Below, piece after piece: positions 59,783 to 64,000 of a stretch of DNA of 64,000 nucleotides. Within the stretch, counting starts at the first letter, position 1, and each line of letters begins with the position of its first letter. The notes under the pieces were generated by a model. That model saw only the letters and a list, made by a program, of their open reading frames with translations, was not told the origin of the DNA and made no database searches. The translations under genes and the position numbers were made by a program. The DNA is from Megalobrama amblycephala (lineage: Eukaryota; Chordata; Actinopteri; Cypriniformes; Xenocyprididae): the NCBI RefSeq assembly GCF_018812025.1, contig NC_063049.1, positions 19,522,651 to 19,586,650 of the forward strand, read 5' to 3'.

Positions 59783-60115
59783 AGTTGCGTCCCAAATGAC
59801 GCACTATGCACTATGCCCTTATACACTATGTACTTGTGCACTATGCACTCATCCATGTAGTGCGTGAATTGTATAAGGTTACTTTGTCATTTAACAACGG
59901 AGACCGATCCTCCCTCCCCCTCCACTACGTAATTAAAGCTGCGACAGTTGAGTGCACGAAGTGTCCAACATTCCACAGTTCTTTTTTTCCGTTAATTTAG
60001 TGCATCATCCGGGTACTTTTTCTTTTTGGAATTTTCAGTGTGAACGCACTACTTGCACTATTTATACTTAAAAAGGTCATAGAATAGTGCATAAGTACGC
60101 AAATTGGGACGCACT
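59783..60115. mobile_element. MITE with AGTTGCGTCCCAAATGACGC ends
   Basis: AGTTGCGTCCCAAATGACGC and ACGCAAATTGGGACGCACT are inverted, followed inside by CACTATGCACTA and TAGTGCATAAG words. 333 bp nested in the hAT element. A related palindromic CATACTA/TAGTATG segment lies at about 59250-59330. Confidence 0.75.
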
Positions 60116-60401
60116 TTATGACTATTTTGTCTAAAGACTACATATAAAATAGTTATCAAAATTAATGTTGGTGACTGTAGTTTGACTAAAAGTAATGACT
60201 AAGACTTATTTGTGATGACTTTTCGTCGACTAAAACTAGACTAAAATATGAAGACTAAAATGTGACTAAGACTAAGGAGCATTTTCGTCTTAAGATAAAG
60301 ACTAAGACTAAATCAAAAATGGCTGCCAAAATTAACACTGCTTCAAAGGTTCTTCATGGAGCTATCGAAGCTAATACAGAATCTTTATTTTTAAGAGTGT
60401 A

Positions 60402-61712
60402 TCAGTTTGAACATTAGCACCTTTTTGCTCTGTACTGTGTGTGTGTTTAGTTCTGTTTAGTGTCTGTCTTATCGTCTCAGTGTTGTCCAGCTGCAGTATC
60501 AGTGATGTGTTGTGCCGCCCACCTGCCCCTGGCTGTGCCGCTAAGCCCTTTCTGGAGTCCTGATAGACAACCCTGTGATAAGAGCAGCAACATGATCTCT
60601 GTGTTTGCTTTTGATGTGACCCACAACAAAGAGGTGGACAGATTCTTGTGCTTTACAGGGCAAGAGAGAAATGAAACAGGTCACAGCCTATTGTGCACAA
60701 TGACATAGTTGAGTTCATTGAGTTTTTCTCTTTATTAACATTGGCACAGATTGCTCATGTAGTTCTTTCCCATAAATCCCTTGTTTGATACATTAAACAT
60801 GTTTGATAATTAATTGTGGTAGGATTGTATTTATACTCCACACATTCAATTGTGTGAAAACTTTTAATTATTACATAATTCCATAAACTGCAATGTATTT
60901 AACACCTTCATGGTGTTTAGGTGTATTTCCACCTAAATGTGGACAAATTGAATAAATGGTTGTCCTTCATACAAAGAGCTTTTTCCTCTGCTAACAGCTG
61001 GGGAGGTATAGTCAGCATTTGTTCAGAGATTTTGCTGTTGGCAGCAGTGCCTCGGCTGAAAGCAGGATTCTGTCATGAGTGAGAATATTAGACAGATAGG
61101 GACCCAAGGGTGTATAATTTCGCTAGCTCTTGCCTGGGGTTATTAAATATTAGCCTGAGGTGCTGAAGGGTGTTGCTGACAGGGGCTATCATCAGTTCTC
61201 CCTATCATCAGGATTTTGCACTTCTTCCAAATGCTTGCACCCCTGACACTTAGTAGATGGTGCCCTCTTCTGTCCTTGTAGTGATTAAATTAACTGAAAT
61301 GTGCATTTCTGAAACTTTTAGAAAGCCAGGGTAGGCTATATATTTTCATAATTAAGGATTTATGTCAGTATCATATTTGTTATAGGCAGACATTTGAATT
61401 TATATATTTATTGGTATCAGCCGATACTAGATATTCAATTGTGCATGTTAATTTCCCCTATTTTGACATTTAGATTGCATTTGCTGTCAACTCACACTCA
61501 CTTAAAGTTCACTGATAATGTAATTATAACACTAAGTGTAATCCTAAGCAAATCTCAAAATGAACTTTCTTTTTTTTTATTCTGTACAGTATGTTGTACA
61601 ATGTTGTGATGCCTAAATTCACTTGTAGCATTTAAAACGATGGATTTTAGTTAGCTATTTTTTATTAATTATTTAGAAAAAATAATAAAAATTGTAATAT
61701 TGGTGCAACCCC
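60402..61712. other. Unique non-coding sequence
   Basis: The part 60430-61280 is non-repetitive, with an 82-codon frame lacking a domain. No gene call. Confidence 0.45.
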
Positions 61713-61815
61713 TTATATGTATATCAGAGAGATTGGAAAGTTAGTAATTTTTTACCATATATGTGCAATGAAATGGATTACGTTACTAACTTTCTGATCT
61801 CTCTGAAACATATAA
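61713..61815. repeat. Short inverted repeat
   Basis: Arms 61713-61747 and 61783-61815 (CAGAGAGATTGGAAAGTTAG against CTAACTTTCTGATCTCTCTG) with a 35-bp loop. It lies just before the truncated 5' LTR and may be what removed the start of that LTR. Confidence 0.75.
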
Positions 61816-62099
61816 TCATCAAATATCCCATTTCCCTTGTTTCCCACTCATCATTGGTTACCATGGTTTTTGATTAGTTACTCACACCTGTTTCCTTTTA
61901 GTTCATTACATTGTGTATGTATTGCCCTAATTTCATTCAGTTCGTTGTCTGGTGTTGTTTGTGTTTTTGTATGTGTAAATTGTCTTGTTGGATTATAGTC
62001 TTGTTTTTGTATATTAAAGTTCTGCAATTAGATCCACCTTGCATTGCCTTACATTCTTGCCTGATCCAGCTGTGACGTAACACCAGACTGAATTCAAAT

Positions 62100-63650
62100 A
62101 TGGATCTAGCAGCAGCCTTCATTGTCCTCACCCGTGAGGATCTACCTTTATGATTCTGTAAGTTGGCCCAGTGATCCTGTCTGGATAATACCACTCTGAA
62201 ATCTATTTATTGGATGGGAGTGAATTATTATAGACCACTGGACTTTCCAGAGATGGGGGATCTCACGTGGCAGGAAGCCATTCTTCAGTGTTTGGAATTT
62301 GCTTACCCCTTGTTGATGTCATCACCCACAACCACAGCAGAACCAGAGCCCACGCCTACCATGGAAATGGAGCCTGAGCACACCATACACTGTCAGAAAA
62401 AAAGGTACGGCGCTGTCACTGGGGCTGTACTCTAAGGTACAAAAGTGAAAAGGTACATCTTTGTACCTTACTTACCCCTAATGGTGCATATTTGTACCTT
62501 AAAGGTACATATTAGTACCTTTTTACCTTTGTACCTTAGGGTACAGCCCCAGTGACAGCGCCATACCTTTTTTCTGACAGTGAAGACGCAGAGTCAGAGC
62601 TTATGCCCGCCACAGATCCTGAGACAGAGCCAGCGCCTGCAATGGAGCCAGAGCCTGCAGCCTCATCTGTCCCAGAGACAAAGCCTGCCACTCAGTCTGA
62701 TCAGGTACGTGAGCTGGTTCATACATTCATTCCGGTGGGAGTTTTGGTGGAGCTGGGTGATAAAGTGAGTGGTCACCCACATCCTACAGCATCGAAATTC
62801 AGTTTATCTCAGTCTGGATTGATCTATTTCCTGATGACTTCCTGTTCCCAAGCCCTTCCTCATCCGCTGGTTTTGTTGTTGAGTACCAAGTCTGTTTCGT
62901 CACCCAGTACCAAGTCCCTGATGTTCCCACTCAGCCTCCCACTCCCTCCACCTCTGTCGATCTTATCCAGTTCCTCGGGCCCCACCTCTGCTGGCTCCCT
63001 TCGGCTCCTTCTTTGGTGGCTCCACTTGACTGCTTGGATCAGCCTTGGGCTTCTCTGTGTCCAGCTCCGCCTTGGTGTGGTGATCCCCTTGATGTTGTTG
63101 CTCCACCTCTGCTCGGCGACCAGTCGGCTCCACCTGGAACCGTCATCCTCACGGCTCCACTGGGCTCCCTTGTCCCTCCAGCTCCACTTCCGGACCTTCA
63201 GCTGTGCATCGTCCCTCCAACCCTTTGGCTCCATTTTGCTCCGCCTTGGTCCTCAGTCCCACCGGCTGCGCCTCAGTCCTCCGGTGCCCTGGCTTCACCT
63301 TGGCAGCTCATCACCAGGACTCCGCCTTGGACTCAAGGACCTACAATGTCACCCGGTCTCTGTGTCTCCTCAGCTCCTCCTAGGTCTCCAACTCTCCTGC
63401 TCCACCGCTGGTGGTCGGACATGTGACTTCACCCTGGCTCCTCCCACTATCGATTCCACTGTGGTCCTTCTTCCTAGCTGTGCTCTTGGATCCTCCCTCT
63501 GGCTCCTTGGCTCCTCTCTCCATCGTCTGCTCCATGGTGGTTTCCTCTGTTAGCCCCTCCTTGGTCACATCACTCTCCAGCTCAACGTCCTCCTCCAGAG
63601 CCCCCACCCTCACTTCTCTGTTGGAATTTGTTATTTAGTCATGGCGAGAG
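62100..63650 (+). pseudogene. Degenerate gag-like, proline-rich region
   Basis: It begins with a short ATG frame at 62100 that stops after 17 codons. Sequence with gag-like character follows: a short LTWQEAI segment, an acidic PEPTP/MEPEP stretch, then a long proline-rich part with repeated APP-W words in the frame of 63013-63426. A MITE at 62388-62582 splits the acidic part. At least one frame change lies between about 62780 and 63013. The 333-codon frame that starts in the MITE at 62552 is therefore a chimera, not the original protein. No zinc knuckle seen. Confidence 0.6.
62388..62582. mobile_element. MITE with CACTGTCAGAAAAAAAGGTA ends
   Basis: CACTGTCAGAAAAAAAGGTA and ACCTTTTTTCTGACAGTG begin arms of about 70 bp that pair nearly perfectly, including GCGCTGTCACTGGGGCTGTA. 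The centre has GGTACA repeats. 195 bp, inserted in the acidic gag-like region. TA precedes the left end; AA follows the right. Confidence 0.9.
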
Positions 63651-63662
63651 GATGTGCCTTCC

Positions 63663-63674
63663 GGGAGGGGGGAG
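63663..63674 (+). other. Polypurine tract before the 3' LTR
   Basis: GGGAGGGGGGAG lies three bases (TAA) before the TGTCATG LTR start. This is the expected plus-strand primer site of an LTR element and supports the LTR boundary at 63678. Confidence 0.75.
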
Positions 63675-63822
63675 TAATGTCATGTTCTGTTATTGTTTCG
63701 GTTTCATTTTCATGGACATTTAGTTTGTCTTTCATTGTTTCCTGTTTCCTTTGTTCCATTTTCCCACTCATCATTAGTTACCATGGTTTTTGATTAGTTA
63801 CTCACACGTTTTTTCCTTTTAA

Positions 63823-64000
63823 GCCTGGGACACACCTAACGATTAGCTGAAACATTCTAAGACTGAACTGAACACACATACCGATTGTTTCCTTTGACTG
63901 GAGCCGATTTATATACTCACATATGGAATTTGAACACCGACTGTAATCGCAGACTGAACGCAACTGGCTCTGACTGGACGCGTTTGAGCACGATCAGTCA
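63823..64000. other. Sequence interrupting the 3' LTR
   Basis: The LTR match ends after TTTTCCTTTTAAG. CCTGGGACACACCTAACGAT then begins a different sequence resembling a fish dispersed-element start. It runs off the window, so its other end is not visible. Confidence 0.45.

Larger units (their letters stand above)
58214..60340. mobile_element. hAT-type non-autonomous element
   Basis: Ends CAGTGTTAATTTCG and AAAATTAACACTG, flanked by a perfect 8-bp direct repeat CTTCAAAG (58206-58213 and 60341-60348). CAGTG-type ends with 8-bp duplications define hAT elements. Subterminal sequence is rich in GACTAAGA and its complement. It is 2127 bp with a long A tract and a nested MITE, and I see no transposase. 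Confidence 0.9.
57392..60401. mobile_element. Host MITE with AAAGGTTC repeats, split by insertions
   Basis: The left terminus is TACACTTCTAAAAATAAAGG and the right CTTTATTTTTAAGAGTGTA. The left half (57392-57593) carries AAAGAACC-type words and GGTTCCCCAAAGAACC. The right half (60341-60401) continues with AAAGGTTCTTCATGGAGC. Joined, the two give an ordinary element of about 260 bp, common in cyprinids. The gap is filled by a TTAA element and then a hAT element. Confidence 0.85.
61829..63822 (+). mobile_element. LTR-retrotransposon-like element, defective
   Basis: The blocks CCCACTCATCATTGGTTACC and CATGGTTTTTGATTAGTTAC occur at 61846-61885 and again at 63763-63803, marking the two LTRs. The 3' LTR starts TGTCATGTTCTG at 63678, just after a polypurine tract. 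The 5' LTR lacks its beginning and runs to about 62091, ending near GACGTAACA. The 3' LTR is cut at 63822 by other sequence. The internal part is a short gag-like region without protease, reverse transcriptase or integrase, so it is a non-autonomous, broken copy. Confidence 0.75.

Noticed and set aside
62552..63553. 333-codon open frame as a host gene
   Set aside because: It begins with GTG inside a MITE arm, changes relation to the proline-rich frame, and lies within an LTR element.

Overview
This window looks like teleost fish nuclear DNA, most likely from a cyprinid (carp or minnow). It is AT-rich, has no dense coding, and carries many non-autonomous DNA transposons, tRNA-derived SINE pieces, microsatellites and short palindromes. 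The most frequent repeat begins TTAAAGGGATAGTTCACCC, which I recognise as a very common cyprinid element. I found no supportable host protein-coding gene: nearly all open frames of 60-180 codons lack family signatures, and those I can identify belong to transposons.

Layout. 1-4256: tandem and inverted repeats (1218-2845), then plain sequence. 4261-5273: a TTAA-flanked transposon holding a solo LTR and a small ORF. 5801-13500: TTAA foldback elements, a palindrome and a SINE. 13631-15733: a hAT-like element invaded by a TTAA element. 16168-18425: more TTAA elements and a LINE ORF2 remnant. 18746-18854: a (GTGA)n block. 20395-25298: nested foldbacks. 26690-30620: decayed repeats, a 62-nt near-perfect hairpin, a GC-richer unique block and a tRNA-like SINE head. 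30733-35150: three related TTAA elements, one with a THAP zinc-finger exon. 39023-46165: two adjacent TTAA foldbacks, then two Tc1-like transposons with broken transposases. 49016-54948: foldbacks, Tc1-type pieces and a 937-bp inverted-repeat element. 57392-60401: a four-deep nest of elements. 61829-63822: an LTR-retrotransposon-like element with a degenerate gag-like region split by a MITE.

The unifying theme is TTAA targeting. More than a dozen insertions from at least six terminal-sequence families sit between TTAA tetranucleotides, and many begin TTAAAGG. One encodes a THAP domain. Together these point to the Kolobok/T2-type superfamily as the main shaper of this locus. This is inference from termini, target site and domain, not from a full transposase.

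Unique stretches (about 7000-8350, 12900-13250, 29240-29960, 37000-37440, 38150-38690, 48100-48700, 49780-50130, 60430-61280) could be introns, intergenic DNA or conserved non-coding elements. The sequence alone cannot decide.
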